Made by a program: the position numbers and the translations under genes. From Apiosordaria backusii (Eukaryota; Ascomycota; Sordariomycetes; Sordariales; Lasiosphaeriaceae), in the NCBI GenBank assembly GCA_030549205.1, contig JAUKTV010000002.1, positions 3,815,362 through 3,879,361 on the forward strand: a stretch of 64,000 bases of DNA. Direction: 5' to 3'. This document shows, in pieces, positions 39,385-52,440 of this stretch (position 1 is its first letter; every line of letters starts with the position of its first letter). Below the pieces are notes generated by a model. That model did not search any database, had not been told where the DNA came from, and saw only the letters and a list, made by a program, of their open reading frames with translations.

Positions 39385-39611
39385 CTTATATATTATCTTT
39401 TATATTTATATTACCGAATTTAAAAATAATATAATTATAATATTAAAAAAAATAGTAATAGAATATTATTTATTTTTATATTTTTAAATTAATACTTTAT
39501 TAATAATATTATTAAATACTTTTATTTTAACTTTTATTAATAAAATATAGTTAAAATACTTTCATATAAATATTAATAATAATAATTTTGGAAATTTATT
39601 AAAAGTATATT

Positions 39612-41467
39612 ATTATCTTTTTTTTTATAATTAATTCAATATATTGTTTAAACTCCTTAAAGTTACCGTTATAATTATATCTTTATTATATAATTAAACC
39701 TTTTACCGTTAAGCTTAACAATAAATTTATAAAATAATAATATAATTAAATCTTTTAAATACTTTTTTTATTATTATATTATTTATAATTATATCAATAA
39801 TTTCTTTATTAACCTATAAGGAAATTATATCTTAACGTCTATATAAAATTAAAAAAATCCTATTTATTACTTTTTTTTATAGTTTCTTTTTTATATTATT
39901 TATTATATTTCTTGTTATATTACTTACTATATTTTTCTCCTATATTATTTATTATAGTAAAATTTAAAAAATGATTTATAATATTAAACATAAATTTATT
40001 TTATATAATTTAATAATTAAACAATAATATTAATATATTAATAATATATTTCTTTAAAAAGTAGAGCTTTTAAAAAAAAGATTCTTTTATAATACTATAT
40101 CCGGCGTTAATTCCCTTTATAATCAATCTAATATATTATTTAAACTATTTAGGATTATCGTTATAGTTATATATTTATTATATAATTAAACCTTCTATTA
40201 AAAATTTAATAAAAAGCTTATAAAATAATAATATAATTAAACTTTCTAAATACTTGCTTTATTATTAAATTATTTATGATTATACTAATAATTCTTTTAT
40301 TAATTTATATTAAAATTAAATAGTAATGTTTATATAAAGTTAAAAAGGATTTTATTTACTTTTTTTTACCGTTTTTTTTTATATTACTTACTATGTTCCT
40401 TTTTTATTTTACTTACTATATTTCTTTTTTATATTATTTATTATATTACATTTTTATATTATTTGTTATATTAAAATTTAATTAATTAATTATAGTATTA
40501 AATATAGGTATATTTTATATAATGAAAAGATAGTATTAATATAATAATAATATATAATTTATTATATTAAAAGTTTATAAGTATAAGATTTTAAAGTTAA
40601 ATTATTATAAGTATTTTAAATTTAATAATGTAATAATAGTTATATTAAAGAAAGATAGTAATAAATAGAATATAAATATTTTTTTTATTAAAAAGTTCAT
40701 TATATATATAATTATTATTTTATTTTTTATTAAATATATTAATCTTTATTAATTTAAATAAGATTTAATTGGTTTTAAGTTGAAGTATTAGATTAATAAT
40801 AAAATAATTTAGAAGAAAGTTTTTAAAAAAAAGGATAAGGTAGAAAAATTGTTAGTAAAGTTAATTAATATTATAGTAATAATTATAAAGGATAAGACGG
40901 TTTAATAAATTAAATAGTTAGTTTAATAATTATATTAAATAGTTTAAAGATATTATTATGTTAATTGTAAGTATTTATATAGTACGTTTTGTATATATAT
41001 TATTAAACTTTAAGTATAATAATAATATATAATTATATTAAAAACTTAAAGGTATAAAATTTTAAATTTAAATAATAATAAGTTAAAATTTATTAATATA
41101 ATAATAGTTATATTAAAAAAAATCATAAAAAAGTAATAAACTTATTTTCTTTATTTAAAAGATAACTATATATATCTTTACTATATTATTTTTTAAATAA
41201 TATATTATACTTGAATTTGGATAGGATTTAACAAACTTTAAATTAAGATAATAAATTGATAATAATAATAATTAAAGGAAAGTATTTAAATAAAAAATAA
41301 AAAGGATAGTTAATAAAATTAATCTTAATTATAAAAGTAATAGTAAAGGATAAAATAGTTTAATATATAATTAATTTAATAATTATATTAAATAATTTCA
41401 TAATATTATTATATTCATTGTAAAAAGCTATATATTATAGTTTATATATATATTTTCGAACTTTAAA
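39612..41467 (+). repeat. R1 copy with another R1 nested inside
   Basis: Outer forward copy at 39612-40046 and 41015-41467, ending TTTTCGAACTTTAAA. The inner forward copy occupies 40047-41014 (968 bp, TATTTCTTTAAAAAGTAGAG to AAACTTTAAG). Confidence 0.65.
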
Positions 41468-42125
41468 ACGTTATTTAATTAATGACCTCTTAAATTATTT
41501 TATCCTTTATTTCTATTATTATAAACTTTATTAATTATATTTTTATTCATTTTTCTATTAATATACTTTATTTTAAATTTTTTTTCCTCATTAATTAAAT
41601 ATTTTTAATTAAAACTAATTAAACCTTATTTAATTAAAAAATAATGTAATAATAGTATATATAGTATACATTTATATATAAAGAATATTTCTACTTTATT
41701 TACTTTTCAGTATCTTTTTTTAATAAAATTATTATTACGTACTTTTTATTATATAAATTTAAAATATTATATTTATATAGTTTTAATATAATTATATATT
41801 ACTATTATAATAATAATATTTCTTCCTTAAGGTTCGGTAGTATATATATAAAACATAATATACAAATACTTATAACTAATATAATAGTATGTTTAGGTTA
41901 TTTAATATAGTTATTAAACTAATTACTTAACCTATTAGGCTATTTTATTTTTTACAATTATTACTATAATATTAATTAACTTTACTAATCAGTCTTTTAC
42001 TTTATTCTTTTTTTAAAAGCTTTCTTTTAAATTATTTTATTATTAATCTAATACTTTAGTTTAAAACCGATTAAATCTTATCTAAATTAATAAAAGTTAA
42101 TATATTTAATATAAAATAAAGTAAT

Positions 42126-42615
42126 CCCCTATAGCACAGTGGCATGCGTTTAAGGGCCTTTTAAATTGCTGTATTTAATTGAGAGGTAGTGAGTTTAAGT
42201 CTTGTATAAGGTAAAAAGAGCTGAATTTTCATTGGCTAATAGCTGAAGTAAAAAGTAGGGCGGGGCTTACTTTTACCGTAACCTATAGACCAATAAGATA
42301 GCCTTGCCATTTAGAGATATCTATTAAGTGCAGGTGTAACTGCAAAGGCTATAGCTATATTAAAACCGGCTAAGGAGATATTTATCGAAGTCTTATAGGG
42401 CTAGAGACGTTAGGATAGCTTAGAAGCTAAGTATAAGTAAGGATAAAGGGGTTTTAGTCCAATTAAACCTAAATAGGCTAGATAAAAATATATAGGTTTT
42501 CTTTTAAAATAGGTAGTGGCCTTACGGCTTATATATAGCAACCTCTTTAGTTAAGTATAGATAAGCTAATTCCTAATCTACTATAACGTTTAATAACATT
42601 TAATATCATTTTTTT
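42126..42615 (+). mobile_element. SINE copy 4, full length with 15-bp duplication
   Basis: 490 bp flanked by the perfect direct repeat ATAAAATAAAGTAAT (42111-42125 and 42616-42630). Head CCCCTATAGCACAGTGGCAT with an A-box-like motif, GAGTTTAAGTC as decayed B box, and a T-run at the 3' end. This copy defines the SINE length and ends. Confidence 0.92.
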
Positions 42616-42683
42616 ATAAAATAAAGTAATAATAATATATATAATGAACTTTTTAATAAAAGTAATATTTATATTCTATTTAC

Positions 42684-43608
42684 CTTAAGGTTCGGTAGTA
42701 TATATACATAACATAATAGTAAACAATATCTTTAAGTTATTTAATATACTATTAAACTAGCTATCTATTAAAGTATCTTAGCCTTTACTATTATACTTGC
42801 AATTAATATTAGCTTTACTAACCATCCTTTTACCTTATCCTTTTATATAAATACTTTATCCTAAGTCTTTATATTATCTTTATTAATCTATAATCCTTGA
42901 TTAAGCTTAGTCAACCTCTATTTAAATTAACAGAGTTCGGTATATTATTCGATAAATAAAGTATCGAGCTTATATATAGTTAAATCTTAAGTATAAGTAA
43001 AGCCTATATTTCGCTCCTTACTATCTTTCTTTAATATAACTATTATTATATTGATAAATTTAAAATACTTTTAATAATCTAACTTTAAAATCTTATACTT
43101 ATAAACTTTTAATATAATAAATTATATATTATTATTATATTAATATTATTTTTCAATTATTAAATTATATAAAATAAACCTATACTTAATATTATAATTG
43201 ATTAAATTTTAATATGATAAGTAATATAAAAGAAGAATATAGTAAATAATATAAAAAAGGAATATAGTAAATAATATAAAAAAGGAATATAGTAAGTAAT
43301 ATAAAAGAGGAATAATAAAGCAAAATAATAAATAAAATCTTTTTTTAATTTTATATAAATATTAGTATTTAATTTTAATATAAACCGGTAAGGGAATTAT
43401 CGGTACGATTATAAGTAATTTAATAATAAAAGAAGTGTTTATATTATTTTATAAATTTATTATTAAATTTACTAATAAAAGATTTAACTATATAATAAGT
43501 ATGTAATTATAACGGTAGCTTTAAATAATTTAAATAATATATTAAATTAGTTATAAAGAAAACTATAAAAACACTTCTTTTTAAAAAGTTCTACTTTTTA
43601 AAAAAATA
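42684..43608 (-). repeat. Inner R1 copy
   Basis: Starts CTTAAGGTTCGGTAG and ends AAAAGTTCTACTTTTTAAAA. Nested in an older R1. The target duplication is not clean. Confidence 0.7.
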
Positions 43609-44020
43609 TATGATATTTCTTTATTATTAAATTATATAAAATAGATTTTTATTTAATATTATAAATAATTCATTACGTTTTAATATAATAAGTAATATAA
43701 AAAAGGAATAGTAAAAAAGAATAGCAAATAATACTTTTTTTTAATTTTATATAAATATTAATATATTTTAATGTAAATTAATAAAGAAATTATCGGTATT
43801 ATTATAAGTAATTTAATAATATAAGAAACGTTTAAAAAGTTTAATTATATTATTATTTTATAATTATATTATTAAATTAAATAATCATAAGTTTAATTAT
43901 ATAATAAATATAATTAACGTTAAATATAGTATTGTAAAAGATCCTTTTTTAAAAGCCTTATTTTTTAAAAGAATATAACATTAAAATAAAAAGTATATTA
44001 ATTAAATATGATAATATTAT

Positions 44021-45008
44021 CCTTAAATTTATTAATTATATAATATATAGATATTTATAATTAATATCATAGTATTTTTATAGGCTTTTTAATATAACTA
44101 TTAAATCTATTTAATATAGCTATTAGACTGGCTACTTAATCTATTAGGCTGTCTTATCCTTTACGATCACTACTGCGATATCGATTAACTTCGCTAACCA
44201 GTCTTCTACTTTATCCTTCTTTTCGAAAGCTTTTTTTTAAGTCATTTTATCCTTAATCTAATACCTCAGCTTAAGACCGATTAAATCCTATCTAAATCGA
44301 TAGAGGTTAATATATTCGGTATAAAATAGAGTAATGACGGTATATATAGTTAACTCTTTAGTAAGGGCGACGTTTATATTCTGCTTATTACTATCTTTCT
44401 TCGATATAGCCATTATAATATTAGTAAATTTAAAATGCTTATAGCTATTTAGCTTTAGGATCTTATACTTATAGGCTTTCGGTATAGTAGATTATATACT
44501 ACTATTATATTAATACTATCTTTTAATTATTAAATTATATAGGATAAATCTATATTTAATACTGTAATCGATTAAGTCTTAATATAGTAGGTAGTATAGG
44601 AGAAGAATGTAGTAAGTAATGTAGAAAAGGAATATAGTAGGTAATGTAAGAAAGGAATATAGTAGGTAATATAAGAGAGGAACGGTAAAAAAGAATAAAT
44701 AGGATCCTTTTTAACCTTATATAGGTATTAGTATTTAGCCTTAATATAGGTTAATAAAGGAGTTATCGGTACGGTTATAAGCAATTAGGTAGTAAAGGAG
44801 GTATTTAAAAGGTTTAGCTATAATATTATTATATAAGTTTATTATTGAACTTAACAGTAAAAGGTTTAGCTATATAATAAATATATAACTATAACGGTAG
44901 CCCCAAATAGTTTAAGTAGTATATTAGATTAGCTGTAAAGAGAACTAACGCCAGATATAGCATTGTAAAAGAATTTTTTTTTTAAAAGCTCCACTTCTTA
45001 AAGAGACA
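44021..45008 (-). repeat. R1 copy, least decayed, with a fossil open frame
   Basis: 988 bp from CCTTAAATTT to CTCCACTTCTTAAAGAGACA. It keeps the most C and G of any R1 copy. On the minus strand a frame of about 110 codons with only a few stops ends shortly before the B terminus and contains KKDSNKQNINVALTKELTIY and KVEDWLAKLIDIAVVIVKDK. It resembles genuine protein but I do not recognise a family. It also holds short tandem blocks like TATATTACCTACTATATTCC. Confidence 0.75.
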
Positions 45009-45956
45009 TAACTATTAAATTAATTCATTGTATTAGCTATATTTTTATTAATCTCTCTTTTAAAATACTTTATTTAAATTTATTTTATTATAATTATTAA
45101 TTTATTACTTTAAATTACATTTAATAAAAGTTTATTTAAATTAATAAAGTTTAATATATTAATTAAAAGATAAAAGAGTGATAGTATATATATTTAATTA
45201 TTAAATAAAAGTAACGTTCTTTTATTAATTACTAATATAATTATCATTATATTAATAAACTTAATATATTTTATTTCTATTGATTATTAAGACTTTATAT
45301 TTATAAACTTTTTATCTAATTATATACTATTATATTAATAATAATTATTTAATTATTAAGTTCTATAGAATAGACTTAATTTTAATATTATAAGTAGTAA
45401 ATTGAATATTAATATAAGATAAAAAGTCAAATAAAGTTAACGTTAAATATAGTATTATAAAAAACTTTTTTTAAACGCTTCACTTTTCAAGGAAATATAA
45501 TAAAGTAAAAGAAAATAAAATTATAGAAAATAAAATAATAAAGTAAAGTAATAAATAGGATTGTCATTATTTTAATATAAACGTTGATTAAAGAAATTAT
45601 TAATATAAGTATAAATAACTTAATAATGAAGTGTTTAAAAAATTTAATTATATTATTGAATTTAATAATAGAAGGTTTATTTAAATAATAAGGATATAAT
45701 TATAATTATAGCTTTAATTAATTTAATAGTATTTTAAATTAACGATAAAGAAAATTAATATTAACTATAATATTATAAAAAACCCTTTTCCTTAAAGTTT
45801 ACGATATTATATATAGATATATTTAAGAGAAACTTTTTATAATCAAAATAAACTATTACAAATATAAATATTGTAAAAAGTATATTACATATAATATTAA
45901 AATCTAAATTTAATATAGTTTCTTTAATATAATATTATATTAAATATATTAATACT
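45009..45956. other. Decayed R1-like sequence, no gene
   Basis: R1-internal fragments in reverse orientation and an end-like piece near 45470-45500. Otherwise very AT-rich with nothing recognised. Confidence 0.45.
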
Positions 45957-46676
45957 TATCAGGGTGTAATTTAAATAGGCTTAGAGGACAGAGGTCCTAG
46001 GCTAGAAGTAGTAGTATTTAATAATCGGCAATTGGTAAATCTATCGAGACTTATTCATATAATATAAGTAATATAATTATAATAGTTAAATATTCATATA
46101 TATACCTAATTAATAGTTAGATAAAAGTAAGCTATAGGGTTTTATAGCAAAAAGAGGTCCCTAAAAAAGGTAGCCGAGCTTAAATTACCGTTAGAGTATA
46201 TAGGGCAATATAGTAAATTTAAAACTCTAAGAAAGTCGAAATTTAATATAAATAAAATAATATACTGATATTAAATTATTATTATATCTTTATTATAAAC
46301 CTATTATATATATAATATAGACTATTTACTTAACTTTATACTTTAATATATAAAAACCATTTATAATATATTAAACTTTCTACTTTTAAAAAAAGTTAAG
46401 TTATAAAGTAAATAAAATAGTTAATCTTTATAATAATTACCATTTATATATTCTATTTAAATTAAATAAATACCCTATTTAAATATTTACTTTATTATAA
46501 AAGCTTCTTTAAACTTCTTTATCGATTTAAACGTTATCCGTTGTCTTTTAAGCTACTTAATTACTTTAAAATTTAATACAGATTTAAGCCTTTCAAGCCT
46601 TATCTTTTAAAAATAACTTTACTATAACTAAAATTTAAATTATTAATATATAACATATACTTCTTTTATATTAAAA

Positions 46677-47580
46677 TGTCTTTGTAAAAAGTAGAGCTTT
46701 TAAAAAGAAAAGAATTTCTTTTATAACGCTATACCTAACGTTGGTTCTTTCTATAGTTAATATAGTATACTATTTAAACTATTTAGGGCCTAGTTACCAT
46801 CATAGTTATATACTTATTATATAGTTAAACCTTTCATTATTAAGTTTAATAATAAGCTTATAAAATAATAATATAATTAAACCTTCTAAATACCTTTTTT
46901 ATTATTAAATTATTTATAACGGTACCGATTATTTCCTTATTAATTTATATTAAAGAATACTTATATAAGGTTAAAAAGAATCCTATTTTTTTTCCTTTTT
47001 TATATTACCTACTATATTTCTTTTTTGTATTATTTACTATATTACTTTTCTATATTACCTATTATATTAAAATCTTATCGATTATAATATTAAATATAAG
47101 TCTATTTATATAATTTAACAATTAAAAGATAGTATTAATATAATTCTAATATAATTATATTAAAAGCTTATACATATAAAATTTTAATATTAAATAATAA
47201 TAAGTTTAAATTTATTAATATAATAATAGCTATATTAAAAAAAGATAGTAGAAAGTAAAATAAACTCCTTGTCTTTATTTAAAATATATACCTTTTATAT
47301 TTTAGTTTTTAAATAATATATTATATTTTATTAATTTAAACAAGATTTAATAGACTTTAAATTAAGGTAGTAGATTGATAATAATAACGATGATAATTAA
47401 AAAGAAGGATAAAGTAGAAAGATAGTTAATAAAGTTCATTAAAATTATAAAGGTAATAGTAGAAGATAAAATAGCTTAACAGGTTAAGTAATTAGTCCTT
47501 TAAATAACTTAAAAATACTATTATATTAATTGTAAATATCTATATATTATATATACTATTGAACTTTAAATCTTTATGTT
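46677..47580 (+). repeat. R1 copy in Gypsy-A copy 2
   Basis: TGTCTTTGTAAAAAGTAGAG to TTGAACTTTAAA. The flanks (...CTTTTATATTAAAA / TCTTTATGTTAAAA) give a duplication of about 13-14 bp. The uninterrupted paralogue is near 21030-21050. Confidence 0.78.
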
Positions 47581-48022
47581 AAAAAGTTTATAAATTAAAA
47601 AGTATAAAAGTTTAATTAATTAACTTAACCTTTATTTACTTTTTCTTTACTTTTATTATTATAATCTTTTATTACTGTCTTTATTATTATCATATTTAAT
47701 ATTTTATTATTTATAATGTTTTTAACTTAAATAATTAAATTTAATTACTTTTATAAATATATTATCCTTAATTTATTAATACTTTCTTTTTATATTAAAT
47801 TTAATTTATAAAGGCTTTTTAATTTACAACTCAAAATACTTTTTATATAATCATAAAATTTACTTTTAGATTATAAAACCTTTTAAAAAAATTAAACCTA
47901 AATATGTTATATTATAAATTACTTTAAAGCTATTTTTAAAAATATTTAAATTAAATATATTATTAATTAAAGGTTTTTTAATCTTTATTTTAATTTTAAT
48001 TAAATTGCTATTTTTATATTTC

Positions 48023-48991
48023 TGTCTTTTTAAGGAGTAGAGCTTTCAAAAAGAATTTCTTTTATAATACTATACCCGGCATTAGTTCTTTTTATAATTA
48101 ATTTAATATATTACTTAAATTATCTAAGATTACCGTTATAGTTATATATTTATTACAGACTCATTATATACTTATTATATAATTAAATCTTTTACCGTTA
48201 AGTTTAATAATAAATTTACATAATAATATTATAATTAAACCTTTTAAATATTTTCTTTATATTAAATTATTTATAATTATATTAATAACTCCTTTACTAG
48301 CTTACATTAAAGCTAAGTATTAACATTTATATAAGGTTAAAAAAGATTTTATTTATTAGTTTTTTTTTCTGTTTTATATTACTTACTATATTATTTACTA
48401 TATTACTTTCTTATATTACTTACTATATTCCTTTTTTATATTACCTATTATATTAAAATTTAATCGATTATAGTATTAAATATAAGTTTGTTTTATATAA
48501 TTTAATAATTAAAAGGTAGTATTAATGTAATAATAATATATAATTATATTAAAAGTCTGTAAATATAAAATTCTAAAATTAAATAACGGTAATTACTTTA
48601 AATTTACTAATACAATAATAGCTATATTAAAACAAGATAATAAAAAGTAAAATAAAAGCCTTTCCTTTATTTAAAAGTTAACTATATATACTTTCGATAT
48701 TTTATTTTCTAAATAATACGCTAAACTCTGTTAATTTAAATAGGATTTAATTAATTTTAAAGTAGATTGGTAGATTAATAATAAACGGAATTAAAATAAA
48801 GTATTTAAATAGAAAGATAGGGTAAAAGTATAATTAGAGATATTAACTATTATTATAGGAGTAATAATAAAGGATAAAATAACCTAATAGGTAGTTAGTT
48901 AAATACTTATATTAAATAACTTAAAGATATTATTATATTAATCGTAAGTATTTGTATATTACGTCTTAGGTATATACCATTAAACCTTAAG
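48023..48991 (+). repeat. R1 copy in Gypsy-A copy 2
   Basis: TGTCTTTTTAAGGAGTAGAG to AAACCTTAAG, 969 bp, with CTATTTTTATAT in both flanks (48008-48019 and 48993-49004). Confidence 0.8.
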
Positions 48992-49650
48992 ACTATTTTT
49001 ATATACTTTATTTATTAACTTTAAAATCTAAGATTTAATAATATAATTTTATTTTATTATATAAATAATAAATAAAATTATTTAAGAATTTTATAACTAG
49101 TTTATTAAAATTATCATTAATTTAAATTACCCTTTATTGTTTAAATAATATATTATCGTTTTTATTTTTAAGCTTTATTAAGAAACTTATATTACTTTAA
49201 TTAATATTTAAATCCTTGAAGATATATTAAAAATAATCAATAAAAGGTAAGATTTTTAAATTATAATTTAAAATTAAAGAAAGTAAAACTATAAATCTCT
49301 TTTTTTTTGGAAACTCCACTTTTTAAAGAGACATCTTTACTTTAAGACTATTATTATAATAATTATAATTAATTTAATTATATTTAATACTTTTATTTTA
49401 ATTTTACTTTTAATATTACTGTTTTTTAACCTTCTATATATAATTTTATATTCCCTTATCCTTTTTTAAACGAAGTTTAATATTACTTTTATAAATAAAA
49501 GGGTTATTATATTATTATTTACTTTTAAGTTATTTACTTTTTTTATAATAACTATAAATATTTATTTAAAAAAATATTAATTTAATTTACTTTAAGTTTT
49601 TACTTTTTCTTATATTCTATTATAAGTATAAGGATAAAGCTTTTAAAGAA

Positions 49651-50561
49651 TGTCTCTTTGAGAAGTGGAGCTTTTAAAAAAAAATTCTTTTATAATGTTA
49701 TACCCGGCGTTAGTTCTTTTTAAAGTTGATTTAGTATACTACTTAAATTATTTAGGGCCTACCTACCGTTATAGTTATATATTTATTACATAGTTGAACT
49801 TTCCACCGGTAAGTTTAATAATAAACTTGTAAAATAATAGTATAGCCAAACCTTTTAAATAGCGCTTTTGTTATTAAATTGTTTAGTATTTATATAAAAT
49901 TAAAAAACATTTTATTTACTACTTTTTTTTACCATTCCTTTCTTATATTACTTATTATATTTTTCTTTTATATTACCTACTATATTCTTTTTTTATATTA
50001 CTTATTATATTAAAACTTAGTTAACTATTCATAATATTAAATATAAATCTATTTTATATAACTTAATAATTAAAAGATAATATTAATATAAGAATAACAT
50101 ATAATTTACTGTATTAAAAGTCTATAAATACAAGATTTTAAAATTAAATTATTATAAATATTTTAAATTTACCGATATAATAATAACTATATTAAAAAAA
50201 GATAATAATAAATAAAACATAAGTATTATTTTTATCAAAGAGTTAATTATATATACTATCGTTATTTTATTTTATATTGAATATATTAACTTTTCTTAAT
50301 TTAAATAGGATCTAATTGGTTTTAAATTAAAGTATTTGATTAATAATAAAACGATTTAAAAGAAAGCTTTTAAAAAAAAGGATAAAGTAGAAAATTGGTT
50401 AACGAAGTTAATTAATATTATGGTAATAATTATAAAGGATAAAACAGCCTAATAGGTTAAATAGCTAATTTAATAGCTATATTAAATAGCTTAAAGATAC
50501 TATTATATTAATCGTAAGTATCTGTATATTATATCTTATATATATACTACCGAACCTTAAG
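49651..50561 (+). repeat. R1 copy in Gypsy-A copy 2
   Basis: TGTCTCTTTGAGAAGTGGAG to CCGAACCTTAAG, 911 bp. The flanks share TTTTAAAGAA / TTTTAAAAAA. The empty paralogue is near 22177-22190. Confidence 0.82.
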
Positions 50562-51248
50562 AAATTTTAAAAAATATAAATAGTATTAATATTAATAGTT
50601 AAATAATAACAGTTAATTAAGGATATATTAAATATATATTATTATATTTAAAAATTATAATTTAATTATATTTAAATGGTTTATAAAAGTTAATTAAAGC
50701 CTTTTAAATTTTAAGTTAAACTTTAATTTAATTAATTGTAAGTTTATTATTTTATCCTTTAATTTTTTAAATTATAGAAAATTCTATTATTATTAAAGTT
50801 AATAATAAACTTATATAAATATTTAAATTATATTCTTTTTAATATAAATTATTGATTTTAAATATATAATATAAAGATAATTTATATATTTTAAAGTTAT
50901 CGATATTTAAATAGTTTTTCAAATTCTTTTAATTAAATTTAATAAAGTTATAAATTTTATGGAAATATAAATATAGGTTTATTTTACTATAATTAATAAT
51001 ATATATTTAATTAAAGAAGAAAACCTTTACTTGTTTATTAATTCTTTTATAGTCTCTATTTACTTTTAATTAAAAGGTAAAAAGCTTTTCAAATCTTTAT
51101 AATTTTTAGATAGTATTTTAATAATAACTTTAATACATTTATTATCGTTCTTTTTAAATATTATAACTTTTTTAATATTTTTATTATTAATTAAAACCTT
51201 TTATTATTACTTTATTTAATATTAAAATATAAAATTAAATTAAAATTA

Positions 51249-52197
51249 CTTAAGGTTCGGTAATATATATATAAAATATAATATACAAATACTTACGATT
51301 AATATAATAGTAAATAATATTTTTAAGGAATTTAATATATTATTAAATTAATTACCTATTAAGGTGTTTTAACCTTTATTATTATATTGACGATCGATAT
51401 TAGCTTTATTAATTATCCTTTTACCTTATCCTTTTATGTAAATACTTTCTTTTAAATCTTTTTACTATCGTTATTAATCTATAATTTTTAATTAAATTTA
51501 ATTAACCTCTATTTAAATCGATAAAGTTTAATATATTATTTAAAAAATAAAGTATTAAGTTTATATATAATTAGATCCTAAATATAAGCGAAGTTTATAT
51601 TTTACTTTTTACTATCTTTTTTGAATATAATTATTATTATATTAATTAATTTAACATTATTATTATTTTATATTAAAATTTTATATTTATAAGCTTTTAG
51701 TATAATTATATATTATTATTATATTAATATTATCTTTTAATTATTAAACTATATAAAATAATCCTATATTTAATATTATAATTAATTAGATTTTAATATA
51801 GTAAAGAATATTAAAAAGAAATATAGTAGGTAATATAAAATAGGAATGGTAAAAGAAAATAGTAAATAGGATTTTTTTTAATTTATATAAACGTTTGTAT
51901 TTAACTTTAATGTAAGTTAATAAGGAAATTATTAATATAATTATAAATAATTCAGTAATAAAAGAGGTATTTAAAAGGTTTTATTATAATATTATTATAT
52001 AAGTTTATTATTAAATTGAATAATAAAAGATTTAACTATATAATAAATATATAATAAGTATATAATAATTATATAACTATAACGGTAACTTTAGGTAGTT
52101 TAAGTGGTATATTAAATTAATTGTAAAGAGAATTAACGCCGGATATAACGTTGTAAAAGAAATTTTCTTTTAAAAGCTCGACTTTTTAAAGAGATAA
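51249..52197 (-). repeat. R1 copy in Gypsy-A copy 2
   Basis: CTTAAGGTTCGGTAATATAT to CTCGACTTTTTAAAGAGATA. Flanked by TAAATTAAAATTA (51236-51248) and TAAATTAATATTA (52198-52210), a 13-bp duplication with one mismatch. Confidence 0.82.
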
Positions 52198-52440
52198 TAA
52201 ATTAATATTAAGGATAATATCTTTTTAAAAGTTTATTTATTTTTTAAAGGAAATTAAGTTAAAAACTTTATAAAAATAATTAACGATTATTAAATAAAAA
52301 GGATAGTTTAATATACTTTTATATTAATTATCGAATATAAACTTTGAAAGGAAATAAATAAAAACCGGTCTTTTAAATTTATTATAATTATTATATATAT
52401 AAAATAATACTATTTAAGTTTATTATAATTTATTATAATA

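Larger units (their letters stand above)
41826..43975 (-). repeat. R1 copy split by a SINE and by a nested R1
   Basis: The outer reverse copy starts CTTAAGGTTCGG at 41826, is interrupted by SINE copy 4 (42126-42615), then by an inner reverse R1 (42684-43608), and resumes to a decayed end near 43975. The insertion order outer R1, then SINE and inner R1, is visible from the nesting. Confidence 0.7.
45957..52440 (+). mobile_element. Gypsy-A copy 2, truncated and broken by R1 insertions
   Basis: Starts with a 5' LTR at 45957-46369 (TATCAGGGTGTAATTT, matching TGTCAGGGTGC of the complete copy). Element sequence continues in 46370-46676, 47581-48022, 48992-49650, 50562-51248 and 52198 to about 52440, matching 20732 to about 23280 of the complete copy, so only gag and the beginning of pol remain. 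Four R1 copies separate the blocks. More decayed than the complete copy. No 3' LTR. Confidence 0.8.

Noticed and set aside
42126..42215. tRNA-like start with A and B box resemblance
   Set aside because: It is the head of a SINE with target duplications. The B box is degraded and no cloverleaf is evident, so I do not call a tRNA gene.
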